Source: Steroidobacter gossypii (GTDB lineage: Bacteria > Pseudomonadota > Gammaproteobacteria > Steroidobacterales > Steroidobacteraceae). From it: 64,000 bases of DNA. The notes beneath the pieces were generated by a model. That model saw nothing but the letters and a program-made list of their open reading frames with translations. It ran no database searches and was not told the origin of the DNA. The number at the start of each line of letters is the position of its first letter. Position 1 is the stretch's first letter. The position numbers and the translations under genes are program-made. This document shows positions 51,161 through 60,103 of the stretch, one piece after another. Where the stretch lies: assembly GCF_016801985.1 (NCBI RefSeq), contig NZ_JAEVLS010000003.1, positions 558,001 through 622,000 of the forward strand, written 5' to 3'.

Positions 51161-53029
51161 TTACTCCTGCCGAGCGGGAGCTGCGCTCGCGTCGGCGCTA
51201 TGGTTGCTCCATGTATAACCGTTGCTCCACGTGTAGCCATTGCTCCAGGTGTAGCCGTTACTCCATGTGTAACCATTGCTCCACGTATAGCCGCTGCTCC
51301 AGGTATGGTCGGTGCTCGCCGGCGCGCTGCCGTCCCAGAGCAGTCCGTCGAGCGTCGAGGCGAGCCCGACGACGAGTTGCTCCACCAACGGCAAGGGCCG
51401 CAGCAACTGCGCAAGTCCGCCGAGCAGGTTGGCGATGGGACCCTGCTGCACTTCCATGACGTAGAAGTTGCCGTTCGCATCCTGGTTCGCGCGGCCGCCG
51501 TAGTGCTGCAGGCCGGCCAGATCGAGCGCCACGTTCAAACCTTGATTGGCGCAGTTCGATGCGGTGTTGTAGACAGCGTCCTGCGCGTTCACCAGTCCGG
51601 CGCCCTGTTGGAAGACCGTGTACGCGAGTCTTCCATCCGGGCTCACCGCCGGCCGGGCGCTCGACATCAAACGACACTTGACATCGTCCGGACGCAGTCG
51701 GGGATTCGCATCGAGCATCAGCGCAACCACGCCGCTGGTGACAGCCGCAGCTTGCGAAGTGCCGGAGAGGGTGAGTTCGTGGGATTGCGCATCGACCCAC
51801 TGAGGGAAGCGCTGCGCGAGCGTGCCGGCGTCCGGCGCATATGCCCGGATGTGACCGCCCATCGCGACAACTTCAGGTTTCACGAAGCCTTCGTGCGTCG
51901 GGCCCGCGGAAGAGAACGTCGCCAGGCCGTACTCGCTTACGTTGTAAGGCTGATAGTTATCGGTCACCGCGCCCACGGTGATGACATATGGAACGTTGCC
52001 TGGCACGCCAATCGTCATCGGGCCAGGCCCGCCGTTGCCGGCAGCGGCGACCACGACGATGCCCGACGCCCAGGCGCTCATGACCGCCTGGTTGAGCGGA
52101 TCGTCCCAATAATGGGAGCGGGGCGGGGCGCTCAACGACAGGTTCAGAACGCGAATGTCGTACCTGGCGCGGTTCGCCACCACCCACTGAATACCGCGAA
52201 TCACGTCGAAATAGCGGCCGGCGCCTTCGGCGTCCAGCACGCGCACCGACACGAGATTCACACCGGGTGCGACCCCTTGATACTTCCCGGTCGCAGCGGC
52301 GCTGCTGCTGGCGATGATCGAAGAAACATGTGTGCCGTGACCGTTCGGATCGTCGATGTCACGGCGATACCGTTCGGCATCGGCCGCGTCATAGGCATCT
52401 GGCTGCTCACGCGCCAGGATCGTGTCGTACTGCGCGAGGATTCGCGGCTCGCGCCCGTAAGAGGTCCGCTGCAAGGGCCCCTTCTCCCGCCACAGTCCGG
52501 TGTCGAGCACGGCGACGGTGACTCCGCGGCCCATCACGCCGCCCTCGTGAAGCGGCGCGGCGGCGACTTGCGTTGGATAATACGTTTCAGCAGAAGCAGC
52601 AGCGCCGCTGGTGCTCACCATGGCGTCATCGTAAAGACGCAGACCGTCGACAGGCGCTTCGATCAGCGCGGCGAACTCACGGTCATCGAGGGCCGCGCCT
52701 ACGGCGCGAATGATGGTTAACTCGCCCGTGACGACACCGCCGGCGCGTTCAACCGCGCTACGCGCCAGTTCCACGCTGGATGCTTGCACGATGTAATCGC
52801 GCCGAATGCCTGGGAGCGGTTTGGTCGTGACCGCCTGCTGGAGCTGGCTTGCCGCGCTGATGGAGGCGGGTACGGCTGCGACCGGCGGTGGTGCTGTTGG
52901 CGTGGACTTGGCAACCTCGGCGTCGATCGGGGCAGGTTCGGGCCACCGCGCCATTGCGAACGCAATGAGCAGAACGCTGATCGTGATGGCGGGTAATCTC
53001 CAGCGCGTGCCTTGCGTGGTCTTCTCCAT
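51161..53029 (-). CDS. subtilisin-like serine protease (S8) with Trp-rich C-terminal repeats
   Basis: This is a 622-residue S8 protease. An N-terminal membrane or signal segment ([16 protein letters not shown]) is followed by a propeptide-like region to about residue 165. The catalytic triad is Asp176 (VAVLDTGLW), His231 (NGHGTH) and Ser425 (SGTSQAAA), with the oxyanion Asn in [12 protein letters not shown]. The end (about 575-612) is seven TWS units of the form TWSNGY, encoded by six 18-base repeats. ATG 53029 has GGGAGAG upstream. The gene precedes the hybrid kinase by 23 bases on the same strand, so protease and sensor are likely co-expressed. The protease may generate or clear the sensor's signal, but this is inference. 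Confidence 0.93.
   Translation of the reverse strand: MEKTTQGTRWRLPAITISVLLIAFAMARWPEPAPIDAEVAKSTPTAPPPVAAVPASISAASQLQQAVTTKPLPGIRRDYIVQASSVELARSAVERAGGVVTGELTIIRAVGAALDDREFAALIEAPVDGLRLYDDAMVSTSGAAASAETYYPTQVAAAPLHEGGVMGRGVTVAVLDTGLWREKGPLQRTSYGREPRILAQYDTILAREQPDAYDAADAERYRRDIDDPNGHGTHVSSIIASSSAAATGKYQGVAPGVNLVSVRVLDAEGAGRYFDVIRGIQWVVANRARYDIRVLNLSLSAPPRSHYWDDPLNQAVMSAWASGIVVVAAAGNGGPGPMTIGVPGNVPYVITVGAVTDNYQPYNVSEYGLATFSSAGPTHEGFVKPEVVAMGGHIRAYAPDAGTLAQRFPQWVDAQSHELTLSGTSQAAAVTSGVVALMLDANPRLRPDDVKCRLMSSARPAVSPDGRLAYTVFQQGAGLVNAQDAVYNTASNCANQGLNVALDLAGLQHYGGRANQDANGNFYVMEVQQGPIANLLGGLAQLLRPLPLVEQLVVGLASTLDGLLWDGSAPASTDHTWSSGYTWSNGYTWSNGYTWSNGYTWSNGYTWSNHSADASAAPARQE
51203..51310. repeat. 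six tandem 18-bp units in the protease gene
   Basis: Six units of 18 bases (consensus on the plus strand gttgctccaxgtgtagcc) lie end to end at 51203, 51221, 51239, 51257, 51275 and 51293. They differ mostly at third codon positions while coding for GYTWSN, which points to selection for the peptide rather than very recent expansion. Confidence 0.95.
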
Positions 53030-53211
53030 CGAAGCTCTCCCTACCGTCTGGGCGTCATGCCTGGTCCATTGAACTTCTACCGCACGAGGTCATCTCGGCA
53101 CAGATGGCAGCCGCCGCAAATGTGATGAGTCTCGCAGCCTGCGGATCGACTCAGGGAAGGTCTGATGGCAGCCCGGGCGCTAACCACGATGCATTGCTTG
53201 ATCAGGCGCCA

Positions 53212-53430
53212 TCACCCCCCGAGCGAGGCGTTGAGAAGCCAACCGAGTACGAGGCCAGTGACGAACAGCGTAGTCTGACGGCGCGAACCCTGGACCAGGC
53301 CGCGCTCGTAAGCCGCGCGCACTCGGACTTGCAGTTCCCGCTCGAAATAAGTTGCGAAACGCATCGGCCGCGGAGGCAGATCGTCCGTATGCACATCCGC
53401 AGGCGGCTGGGTTCTGTCGAGAGATTGCAT
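53212..53430 (-). CDS. small single-span membrane protein
   Basis: This is a 72-residue hypothetical protein. A hydrophilic, arginine-rich N-terminal part (FERELQVRVRAAYERGL) leads to one C-terminal membrane helix (TTLFVTGLVLGWLLNASLG). ATG 53430 is preferred; the frame is open to 53487, giving 19 more residues without a clear benefit. It lies between the protease and the response regulator on the same strand. I do not recognise a family. Its position suggests a part in the signalling group, for example as an anchor or inhibitor, but nothing in the sequence proves it is translated. Confidence 0.5.
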   Translation of the reverse strand: MQSLDRTQPPADVHTDDLPPRPMRFATYFERELQVRVRAAYERGLVQGSRRQTTLFVTGLVLGWLLNASLGG

Positions 53431-53549
53431 CGCCCTGCTCGTGATCGTGGTCGCGGCGACTGTACGTGCGTGCCGAGCTGCGCTCACCCCGATCGTGTGC
53501 AGAAAGCATGCAATGTCGGCGAAGCATCGAGCCCACGCCGGGCGCTGTC

Positions 53550-53561
53550 TGCAAATTGAAC
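53550..53561. promoter_or_regulatory. TGCAAATTGAAC motif copy
   Basis: One of four near-identical 12-base copies (TGCAAWTTGWAC) in the 53-60 kb region. This one is 120 bases upstream of the small membrane protein gene and 64 bases beyond the stop of the response regulator gene. Confidence 0.3.
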
Positions 53562-53624
53562 TCTTCTCCGGTTACCAGGCGCCGGGGCCGGCCGCTATCT
53601 TCAACGCATGGGTTGCCAGCATCG

Positions 53625-54530
53625 TCAACCGCCGTTAGCGACGGCGGCGAGCTCCTGACCGACACGTTCCAGGTATTGATCGAGGACTGCTTGAGTAGCG
53701 GAATCCAGTGTCACGAAATCGCGGCGCGCGTCGGCGGGATCCGGAACCCGGGTGATGTGCCCGCCCTTGACCAGATCCTGAACACGGCGCAGCGCCGTCG
53801 TCGAGGACACGTTGTCGATCGACACACACAACGCGGACACCGAAAGTCTTTGGCCTCGTTGTTCAGCGCTGGCGAGCTCCAGCAACAGATGCCATGCGAC
53901 ATCGTCGAGCTCGCTCAACGGCGGAAACGACCGGCGCAGGCGCCGGACCTGCTCCATGCCGAGCAGAGCGAAATCGCGCGGATTGTCGGCGGCGGCTTTG
54001 CGCCCCGCGGGCGCGATGGGCTCGGCTTCCTTCTGCACCGGCAGTTGCGACCATCCTTTCAACGCAGCGGCCAGGGCTTCGGCCTGCTGAGCCAGATTGA
54101 CCAACTGGGGCGATTGGGAAGCGCGATTGCGCTGTACCCGATCGACTGCTCTGGAGACTGCTTGCAGCAGCTCCTTGGGTCGCACGGGCTTGGTGAGAAA
54201 GTCGAGCGCGCCCAGCCTCAGCGCGGCCACCGCGAAATCCATGCGGGCGTGTGCAGTCAGGAAAATGACTCCCGGAGTGGCCTGCGCGGACACTTCGGTG
54301 CCGAGCCGCTCCAGAAACACGATGCCGTCCATTCCCGGCATGTTGATGTCGCTGATGACAAGAAGAACGTCGGGGGTCGCGCCGAGAATGGCGAGCGCCT
54401 GCTCGGCGCTGGTCGCCATCAGGGGCGCGTGGCCATTCGCGTCGAGCACACTGTGCACCAGTTGCAACGTGGAAGGATCGTCGTCGATGACGAGGATGCG
54501 TGGCTTCACGGGCGGCGGTTTGGATTCCAT
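53625..54530 (-). CDS. response regulator with C-terminal winged-helix-like domain
   Basis: This is a 301-residue response regulator. The receiver domain (about 10-125) has phospho-acceptor D61 in LVISDINMPGMDG, the acidic triad IDDDPS, Thr in IFLTAHA and Lys in DFLTKPVRP. A proline/alanine-rich linker follows. The C-terminal part (about 205-290) shows LSELDDVAWHLLLELASAEQRGQRLSVSALC, TTALRRVQDLVKGGHITRVPDPADARRDFVTL, which has the form of a MarR-like winged helix. It is a likely DNA-binding output for the hybrid kinase phosphorelay, with the divergent Hpt protein as the intermediate. Its targets may include the recurrent palindromic sites in this region. Confidence 0.85.
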   Translation of the reverse strand: MESKPPPVKPRILVIDDDPSTLQLVHSVLDANGHAPLMATSAEQALAILGATPDVLLVISDINMPGMDGIVFLERLGTEVSAQATPGVIFLTAHARMDFAVAALRLGALDFLTKPVRPKELLQAVSRAVDRVQRNRASQSPQLVNLAQQAEALAAALKGWSQLPVQKEAEPIAPAGRKAAADNPRDFALLGMEQVRRLRRSFPPLSELDDVAWHLLLELASAEQRGQRLSVSALCVSIDNVSSTTALRRVQDLVKGGHITRVPDPADARRDFVTLDSATQAVLDQYLERVGQELAAVANGG

Positions 54531-54702
54531 GAGGGCGGAATGACTCGCGCAAAGATATCCGCCTTTCGTGGCGGCAGTCCGGTGTTACAGGCGCGCAGTC
54601 TAGTCACCGTACCTCCCGCACGCCAATACAAGGTACGTTCATTCAGTGAATCCCTGAGCGCGGGCGTAAGGCGCGAGCAGATCTGCGAGCCGAGGAGGCA
54701 TG

Positions 54703-55131
54703 ATGGTTGCGCCGCTGCATGAATCGCGAAGCGTCGCTCAAACGAGCGATGGCAGTTCGGCCGATGTGCTCGAGCCTGCGGTGCTCGATACCGCATTGTT
54801 CCGGGAATTGCTCAACTCGTTCGCCGGAGATGTGGACATTGTCATCTCCATCTATCGCACCTTCATCGGCACGACGATGAAGCTCATCGAGTCGCTGGCA
54901 AGCGAGGACTGCGCAGCGCAGGCCAGGACGTTACACACGCTCAAGGGCAGCGCCGCGATGGTGGGTGCGGATCGTATCGCAGTCCTCGCGCTTCGCTTGC
55001 AGCACGTCGCCGCGAACTCGATTCATCCCATCGTGAAGACCCGCATCGATGAGCTCACTGGCGAACTGGTCATGTTCCGCAGCGCCTTGCGGGCCCAGGC
55101 TGACTTGTTGCAGTACCCCTCGGAGATCTGA
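54703..55131 (+). CDS. Hpt-domain phosphotransfer protein
   Basis: This is a 142-residue histidine-phosphotransfer protein, an all-helical bundle. The phospho-His is H78 in ARTLHTLKGSAAMVGA, the Hpt signature. The N-terminal 25 residues are flexible. AGGAGG at 54693-54698 sits 4 bases before ATG 54703; the overlapping ATG at 54700 is only 1 base from it, so 54703 is preferred. The gene is divergent from the response regulator across about 170 bases that include the palindrome ATTCA-G-TGAAT (54641-54651). It most probably relays phosphate from the receivers of the hybrid kinase (47-51 kb) to that regulator, since the kinase has no Hpt of its own. Confidence 0.88.
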   Translation: MVAPLHESRSVAQTSDGSSADVLEPAVLDTALFRELLNSFAGDVDIVISIYRTFIGTTMKLIESLASEDCAAQARTLHTLKGSAAMVGADRIAVLALRLQHVAANSIHPIVKTRIDELTGELVMFRSALRAQADLLQYPSEI

Positions 55132-55143
55132 GCTCGATAAGAA

Positions 55144-55169
55144 GCGGCGCGATCGATGGATCGCGCCGC
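55144..55169 (-). terminator. intrinsic terminator of the aquaporin gene
   Basis: GCGGCGCGATC (55144-55154) and GATCGCGCCGC (55159-55169) form a perfect 11-bp stem with a 4-base loop. On the minus strand the stem is followed by TTCTTAT, so it should end aquaporin transcripts. It may also stop Hpt transcripts from the other side, though that side lacks a T-run. Confidence 0.7.
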
Positions 55170-55209
55170 CTGTCACGTTCCCGAAGTGTGGCTGTAGCGG
55201 ACCGACTGC

Positions 55210-55935
55210 TCACCCGCCATTGCGGCCGGTGATGGCAGGTTCGGCGGCATCAGGCTCGAGGATGCCTCGATAAGCAAGGCCTGCGATGAGTGCGCCCAAC
55301 ACTGGCGCCACCCAGAAGAGCCACAGCTGACCGAGGGCCCAGTCGCCGACGAATAGGGCGGGCGCCGTGCTGCGTGCCGGATTCACGGACGTATTCGTGA
55401 CGGGAATGCTGATGAGATGAATCAGCGTAAGCGCCAGGCCGATCGCAAGGCCTGCGAACCCGACCGGTGCGCGCCGGTGGGTCGCGCCGAGAATGACGGT
55501 GAGAAATACGAAGGTCATCACGACCTCCGTCACAAATCCGGCGGTCAAGGAATAGCCGCCGGGCGAGTGTTCTCCATAGCCATTCGAGGCGAACCCGCCG
55601 GCGAGACTGAAATCCGCGCGACCGCTGGCGATGAGGTACAACAGAGCGGCGCCTGCAATGCCGCCGGCAACTTGCGCCACGACGTAGGGAAACAAATGCG
55701 CCGCCGGGAAACGGCCGCCCGCCCACAAACCAAGCGACACGGCCGGATTGAAATGCCCGCCGGATATTGGCCCGAGCGCATAAGCGCCCGTGAGCACTGT
55801 CAGGCCGAAGGCCAGCGAGACGCCCAGGAAACCGATACCAAGCTCCGGAAAGGCCGCGGCGAGCACCGCACTCCCGCAACCTCCAAGTACCAGCCACAAC
55901 GTGCCGACGAACTCGGCGGTCAACTTGGCGAACAT
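55210..55935 (-). CDS. aqpZ: aquaporin Z water channel
   Basis: This is a 241-residue six-helix channel of the MIP family. Both NPA boxes are present, HFNPAVSL (63-65) and TSVNPARST (185-187). The selectivity filter residues Phe43, His173, the Thr before the second NPA and Arg188 are those of water-selective AqpZ rather than glycerol facilitators. ATG 55935 has GAGGACGT just upstream; the frame is open far beyond it (to 56637), but that part is a shadow of the OmpA gene. A strong hairpin terminator follows the gene. Expression probably answers to osmotic conditions. A copy of the TGCAAWTTGWAC motif lies in the 220-base divergent region shared with the OmpA-family gene. Confidence 0.93.
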   Translation of the reverse strand: MFAKLTAEFVGTLWLVLGGCGSAVLAAAFPELGIGFLGVSLAFGLTVLTGAYALGPISGGHFNPAVSLGLWAGGRFPAAHLFPYVVAQVAGGIAGAALLYLIASGRADFSLAGGFASNGYGEHSPGGYSLTAGFVTEVVMTFVFLTVILGATHRRAPVGFAGLAIGLALTLIHLISIPVTNTSVNPARSTAPALFVGDWALGQLWLFWVAPVLGALIAGLAYRGILEPDAAEPAITGRNGG

Positions 55936-56034
55936 ACGTCCTCTTTGCGCTCGAAAATCGAATGAAGAACCGACGATCCGGGCCGAAGCCGCGGAATCTA
56001 GCCGCGCCTCGTGGATGAGACAACGACACATGGA

Positions 56035-56046
56035 TGCAATTTGTAC
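56035..56046. promoter_or_regulatory. TGCAATTTGTAC motif copy
   Basis: This copy of the recurrent 12-base motif lies about 100 bases before the aquaporin start (minus) and 110 bases before the OmpA-family start (plus), in a position where one protein could control both. Confidence 0.3.
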
Positions 56047-56155
56047 TCGTATCTTGTGCGGGCAAGGGTGCGGTTCCCTAGGATGCGCGCGGTCCTGGAC
56101 GATGGGCTTCGTGCGAAGGCGGCCCATCGATGGCTTCAACAGCTTTAGAGATCCC

Positions 56156-57241
56156 ATGAAGAACAGAATCTTGTTTTGCGCGATCAGTCTGGCGCTCGCA
56201 TCGAACGCGCCTGCGGGAGAAGCGGGCCGCTGGTATGTGACGCCACAGGTTGGCGGGCTCATCACCGACGACGATAGGAATATCGAGGATGGTGACACGC
56301 TGGTGGGCTTGAGCGTCGGCAAACATGTGAGCGAGCGATGGAGCATCGAGCTCAATGCGAATGGCGCACACCTCGATGCGTTCGATCCGTACGCCGCCTC
56401 GCTCGATGTGCTGCGCGTGTTTCGCCGCGACGAGTCGTTGTCTCCGTATTTGACGGTGGGTGCCGGCGGCGTGCGCAACGATGTGAAAATGGGTCGCGAC
56501 AGCACCGATTTCATCGCGCAGGCCGGCGCGGGCCTGATCTGGAAACTCGGCGAGAATAGCCGCGGCACCGGTTCCTTCAGCCTGCGCCCCGAGATCAAAG
56601 CGCGCTGGGACGATGTCGGCCGCCAAGGCCACTTCACGGATTACATCGCCACGCTCGGATTTCAGTTCGCATTCGGTGGAACGCCGCCCGCGCCGGCGCC
56701 GCAACCGACGGTGCAAGCACCCCCCGCGGCTCCCGCTCCCGCGCCAGCCCCGGCACCGGCTGCGCCGGCCGATAGCGACGACGATGGTGTGATCGATTCT
56801 GCCGATCGGTGTCCGGGCACGCCGCGCGGCGTCGCCGTCGACTCTTCCGGCTGTCCGCAGCAGGGCGAGATCACATTGGTGGGCGTTGGTTTTGAAACCA
56901 ACTCGGACACGCTCACGGCCGAATCGCGTGCGGTGCTCGATCCGGTCGCGGCCAATCTGAAGAAATATCCGGAGCTGCAGATCGAGCTGCAAGGCCATAC
57001 CGATAGCGTCGGCGCCGACAAATACAACTTGAGCTTGTCGCAACGGCGTGCCGACTCCGTGCGTGCTTACCTTCTTTCAGAAGGAGTGTCCGCATCGCAG
57101 GTGATGGCTCGTGGCTATGGCGAGTCGCAGCCGGTGGCGAACAACGGCACGCCCGAAGGGCGGGCTCAAAATCGCCGTGTGGTGATGAAGGTGCTGCGCA
57201 ACCCGGGCAGCGTCGAAGTGAAGGGTGAGAGCCGGAACTAA
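56156..57241 (+). CDS. OmpA/OprF-family outer-membrane protein
   Basis: This is a 361-residue OmpA-family protein. ATG 56156 starts a signal peptide ([18 protein letters not shown]). An eight-stranded barrel (about 20-185: [45 protein letters not shown]) is followed by a Pro/Ala-rich linker, one calcium-binding thrombospondin-3-like repeat ([18 protein letters not shown]), and an OmpA peptidoglycan-binding domain ([36 protein letters not shown]). It links the outer membrane to the cell wall. It converges with a second OmpA-family gene of the same layout, so the two are paralogues. Confidence 0.92.
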   Translation: MKNRILFCAISLALASNAPAGEAGRWYVTPQVGGLITDDDRNIEDGDTLVGLSVGKHVSERWSIELNANGAHLDAFDPYAASLDVLRVFRRDESLSPYLTVGAGGVRNDVKMGRDSTDFIAQAGAGLIWKLGENSRGTGSFSLRPEIKARWDDVGRQGHFTDYIATLGFQFAFGGTPPAPAPQPTVQAPPAAPAPAPAPAPAAPADSDDDGVIDSADRCPGTPRGVAVDSSGCPQQGEITLVGVGFETNSDTLTAESRAVLDPVAANLKKYPELQIELQGHTDSVGADKYNLSLSQRRADSVRAYLLSEGVSASQVMARGYGESQPVANNGTPEGRAQNRRVVMKVLRNPGSVEVKGESRN

Positions 57242-57257
57242 TCAGCCGTGGGAGACA

Positions 57258-57291
57258 ACGACCGTGCGGCATGGATCTGCCGCACGGTCGT
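57258..57291. terminator. hairpin between the two convergent OmpA-family genes
   Basis: ACGACCGTGCGGCA (57258-57271) and TGCCGCACGGTCGT (57278-57291) make a perfect 14-bp stem with a 6-base loop, in the 146-base gap between convergent genes. Neither side has a strong T-run, so termination in both directions is likely but not certain. It could also act by pausing or as an mRNA stabiliser. Confidence 0.55.
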
Positions 57292-57387
57292 GAGTTGCTC
57301 GCGAGTCCAAACAATTGGATTCAAACTGAAGTCATTTCGCGAAGCTGGGGCGCGAAGAGCCGCGCCCCCCGCATACGAGCGCCGTTG

Positions 57388-58557
57388 CTATTGCGGAATG
57401 ATCCGCAGCACCACGCGACGATTGCGGTCCCGGCCCGCTTCCGTGCCGTTGTCCGCAATGGGTTCGCTCTCGCCGTAACCGCGAACCCTCAGTTCGTTGG
57501 TCACTCCTTTCTCGATGAGATAGCGACGGACGGTCTCGGCGCGTCGCTGCGACAGGCGAAGATTGTAGGCTTCGGAGCCCAGCCCGTCGGTATGACCCGC
57601 CACCTCGATGCGCAGGTCTGGATTCAAGCGCAGCGTTGCCGCCGCTTGATCCAGTGTCGCGAACGCCTGCGGCTGCAAGCGATCGGAGTCGTGATCGAAC
57701 GCGACCAAGGGCAGCTCGATCTCGCTGTTCAGGTCGCAGCCGCGCGCGTCGACTCGCGCTCCGGGTGAAGTATTCGGACAAACGTCGGGGGTGCTGTCCG
57801 GCACTCGATCGTTGTCGCTGTCGCGCTCTATCTCACAACCCTGCTGGTCGACTGTTTCGCCGGCGGGCGTGCGTGGGCAGCGATCGGTGCCGTCCGGTAC
57901 GCCGTCGTGGTCTTCATCGGTCGGAGCAGGTGCAGGCGCGGGCGCCGGCGCTATCGGGGCGTGAACTGGCGCCGGCCGCGCGGCCGAGCCAAAGGCATAT
58001 TGCAGACCCACGCCGAACAGATAGTCGACGCGGCCGCTATCGTCCATATCGTCGTAGCGGGCGCGAGCGTCCATTCGCAGGAACAGAGCCCGTCCGTCTT
58101 GGTTGGATCGATGTAATGCTCCGAGCAACCCGAGGCCGGCGTCGGCATAGGCATCGGTCGATGAGTCGGAGAGGTGGCGGTCCTTGCGTTGCGCGCCGAG
58201 GCCCAGGAGCAAATAGGGCGCCAGGCGCGTGTCGCGCCGGAACACTCGTAGTGCATCGAGCCCGGCGGCGTCCATCGTCAGATCGTCGCCACTGGAGCTG
58301 TCGAAGCGGCCCCGGAACAGGTTGAGCTCGAAGTTCCAGTCTGGATGGACCTCGAATCCCGCCGCAAACGTAAACGCGGCGTCGTCGTCGACGGCTCGAT
58401 CGTCATCGAGGCGAGCGGCATTGAGAATCGGTGCGACATAGAAGCCCGAGCTGGGCCGGGCTTCCTCGGCGGCGCAGGGCTGTGCGAGCGCCACGACTGC
58501 ACTGACGGCGATTCGAACCGGGAGGCGCGCGTTGGTAGTTTTGATGGTGTTACGCAT
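57388..58557 (-). CDS. OmpA/OprF-family outer-membrane protein, second paralogue
   Basis: This is a 389-residue protein with the same plan as its convergent neighbour. A signal peptide (IAVSAVVALAQPCAA), a barrel (GFYVAPILNAARLDDD, FEVHPDWNFELNLFRG, YLFGVGLQYAFG), a Pro/Ala linker, two thrombospondin-3-like calcium motifs (DEDHDGVPDGTDRCP, DSDNDRVPDSTPDVCP) and an OmpA domain (VAFDHDSDRLQPQA, GHTDGLGSEAYNLRLSQRRAETVRRYL) are visible. No ribosome site is obvious before ATG 58557. A motif copy (GTTCAAATTGCA on this strand) lies 20-31 bases before the start, close enough to block or assist expression. Confidence 0.9.
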   Translation of the reverse strand: MRNTIKTTNARLPVRIAVSAVVALAQPCAAEEARPSSGFYVAPILNAARLDDDRAVDDDAAFTFAAGFEVHPDWNFELNLFRGRFDSSSGDDLTMDAAGLDALRVFRRDTRLAPYLLLGLGAQRKDRHLSDSSTDAYADAGLGLLGALHRSNQDGRALFLRMDARARYDDMDDSGRVDYLFGVGLQYAFGSAARPAPVHAPIAPAPAPAPAPTDEDHDGVPDGTDRCPRTPAGETVDQQGCEIERDSDNDRVPDSTPDVCPNTSPGARVDARGCDLNSEIELPLVAFDHDSDRLQPQAFATLDQAAATLRLNPDLRIEVAGHTDGLGSEAYNLRLSQRRAETVRRYLIEKGVTNELRVRGYGESEPIADNGTEAGRDRNRRVVLRIIPQ

Positions 58558-58576
58558 AGGTTATGAAAGAGACGAA

Positions 58577-58588
58577 TGCAATTTGAAC
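58577..58588. promoter_or_regulatory. TGCAATTTGAAC motif copy
   Basis: A copy of the recurrent motif between the OmpA paralogue start (58557) and the stop of the TPR-sulfotransferase gene (58589). It is identical over 12 bases to the copy at 60194. Confidence 0.3.
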
Positions 58589-60103
58589 TCAACTGTTGTC
58601 GGGCTCGGGTGCATAGCCCAAGGCGGTGAGCCAGGGCGTCAGTTGCGCCATGTAGGGCGCGAGCTGTTCCAGGTAATGTCGATGGCGGAAGACGGAACGC
58701 TCATGGAGCGCCTCGGTCACTTGCGCATAGCTCGGTGTCGCGGCGTAGCGGCGCTTTTCGTGGAAGCTCAGGCAAGCAGGCTCGAAGGGCAACTCCAGAT
58801 ACTGCAGGAGCTGACGGACCTGCTGCTCGGGTTGTCGCACGAGGTCCTCGTATCGCAGCGTGAATTCCTCGCAATCCAGTTCGCGACGATAGTGCTGGGC
58901 GAGATCGAACATCGCGCACAGGTGCTGTGCGATCGTTTCGATCCGATAACCGCAATTGAAGCCGTGCGTCAGCTCGTGCGATAGCATCGAGACACAGACA
59001 TCGAGCGGATGGCGCACGACCCGGACGATCCTCGCGTTAGGGAACGCCAAACACATCAATGGCAGCCACATCTCGTTGAACGGCATTTTGTCCGTGAAGA
59101 AGACGGCGCCCGGTCGCAGTAGGCCCCGGGATTCGGCGCGAGAGAGATAATAGTCGCGCAGCAAGGTGACCGCGTGGCGATAGTCGGCGCTCCACATACG
59201 CGCCAGATTTTCCGGAAAGGGGGCGGCGTCCGGGCAGATGCGCTGCAGGAACTGCGACCACTCGCCGACGAATGTCAGCTCCCCTCCCGCCTGCACGGCG
59301 GAGTGACAGGCCAGGACCTGTTCGACGAGTGTCGTGCCCGAGCGCGGCAGGCCTATGATGAACACCGGCTGCGCAGTATCCCAACGCACCGTGGCTCGTG
59401 GCAGCAGTTCGAGATTCGCACGCACGAAAAACTGCTTCATGCGTGCGACGAACGTCTGGACGAGCTGCGCCTGATACTCGATGCTGCCGGCTTGCCTGGC
59501 GAGCTTGGACTTGCCCTCGATCCAGTCATGCCATGCTTCGCCATGGCGGCCGAGCCGATCGTATAAGCGTCCTCGTTCGAGCTGCGCGCTGCCGTTGAGA
59601 TCGGGCGCTCGTTCGAGCAGCGACAGCGCTTGCTGATGCTCGCCGTCGCGGATGAGATATGACACTCGCAACAACTCGACATCGCGAGCAGAGGACACCG
59701 CGGCGGCTCGATCCAGCAGCTCGTGGGCTCTGCGCAGATCGCCTTGCATCTCGTGCAGCTTCGACCATTGCGCGAGCACTTGAAGATTCCCCGGAGCCAG
59801 CGCATCGGCGCGCTCGAAGCAGGGCCCGGCTTCTTCCGCACGGCCTTGCCGAATCAAGTTGATTGCAAGATTGGTGAGCCAGGCCGCGTGCGCAGTGTCG
59901 AGCTCGAGCGCGCGACGCAAGTGCCACTCGCCGGAGGATAGGTCGTTGAGCTCGGACAGGACGACGCCGAGCAGCGCGTGCGTTTGCGCATCTCGGGGAT
60001 TGGCGCGCAAGGCGCTTTGCGCGGCGAGATAGGCGCCGGGCAGGTCGCGGCACGCCAGGGCCTCACGTGCACGTTGGAGCGAAGAATTCAGCGCGTCCGA
60101 CAT
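58589..60103 (-). CDS. TPR-repeat sulfotransferase
   Basis: This is a 504-residue cytoplasmic protein. The N-terminal half (about 5-200) consists of TPR helices (AYLAAQSALRANPRDAQTHALLGVVLSELND and similar units). The C-terminal half is a sulfotransferase: the 5'-phosphosulfate loop is IIGLPRSGTTLVEQVL (about 249-264), and later IVRVVRHPLDVCVSMLSHELTHGFNCGY carries the 3'-phosphate-binding Arg/Ser residues. It should move sulfate from PAPS to a protein tyrosine or glycan. The 31-base gap to the OmpA paralogue, on the same strand downstream, allows co-transcription. The acceptor is unknown. Confidence 0.9.
   Translation of the reverse strand: MSDALNSSLQRAREALACRDLPGAYLAAQSALRANPRDAQTHALLGVVLSELNDLSSGEWHLRRALELDTAHAAWLTNLAINLIRQGRAEEAGPCFERADALAPGNLQVLAQWSKLHEMQGDLRRAHELLDRAAAVSSARDVELLRVSYLIRDGEHQQALSLLERAPDLNGSAQLERGRLYDRLGRHGEAWHDWIEGKSKLARQAGSIEYQAQLVQTFVARMKQFFVRANLELLPRATVRWDTAQPVFIIGLPRSGTTLVEQVLACHSAVQAGGELTFVGEWSQFLQRICPDAAPFPENLARMWSADYRHAVTLLRDYYLSRAESRGLLRPGAVFFTDKMPFNEMWLPLMCLAFPNARIVRVVRHPLDVCVSMLSHELTHGFNCGYRIETIAQHLCAMFDLAQHYRRELDCEEFTLRYEDLVRQPEQQVRQLLQYLELPFEPACLSFHEKRRYAATPSYAQVTEALHERSVFRHRHYLEQLAPYMAQLTPWLTALGYAPEPDNS

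Noticed and set aside
51203-51310. 18-bp repeats considered as a CRISPR or regulatory array
   Set aside because: There are no spacers, the units are contiguous, and they lie in frame in the protease gene encoding GYTWSN.
55210-56637. Aquaporin with a 234-residue N-terminal extension
   Set aside because: The extension is a shadow of the OmpA-family gene; ATG 55935 has a good ribosome site and gives the standard AqpZ length.
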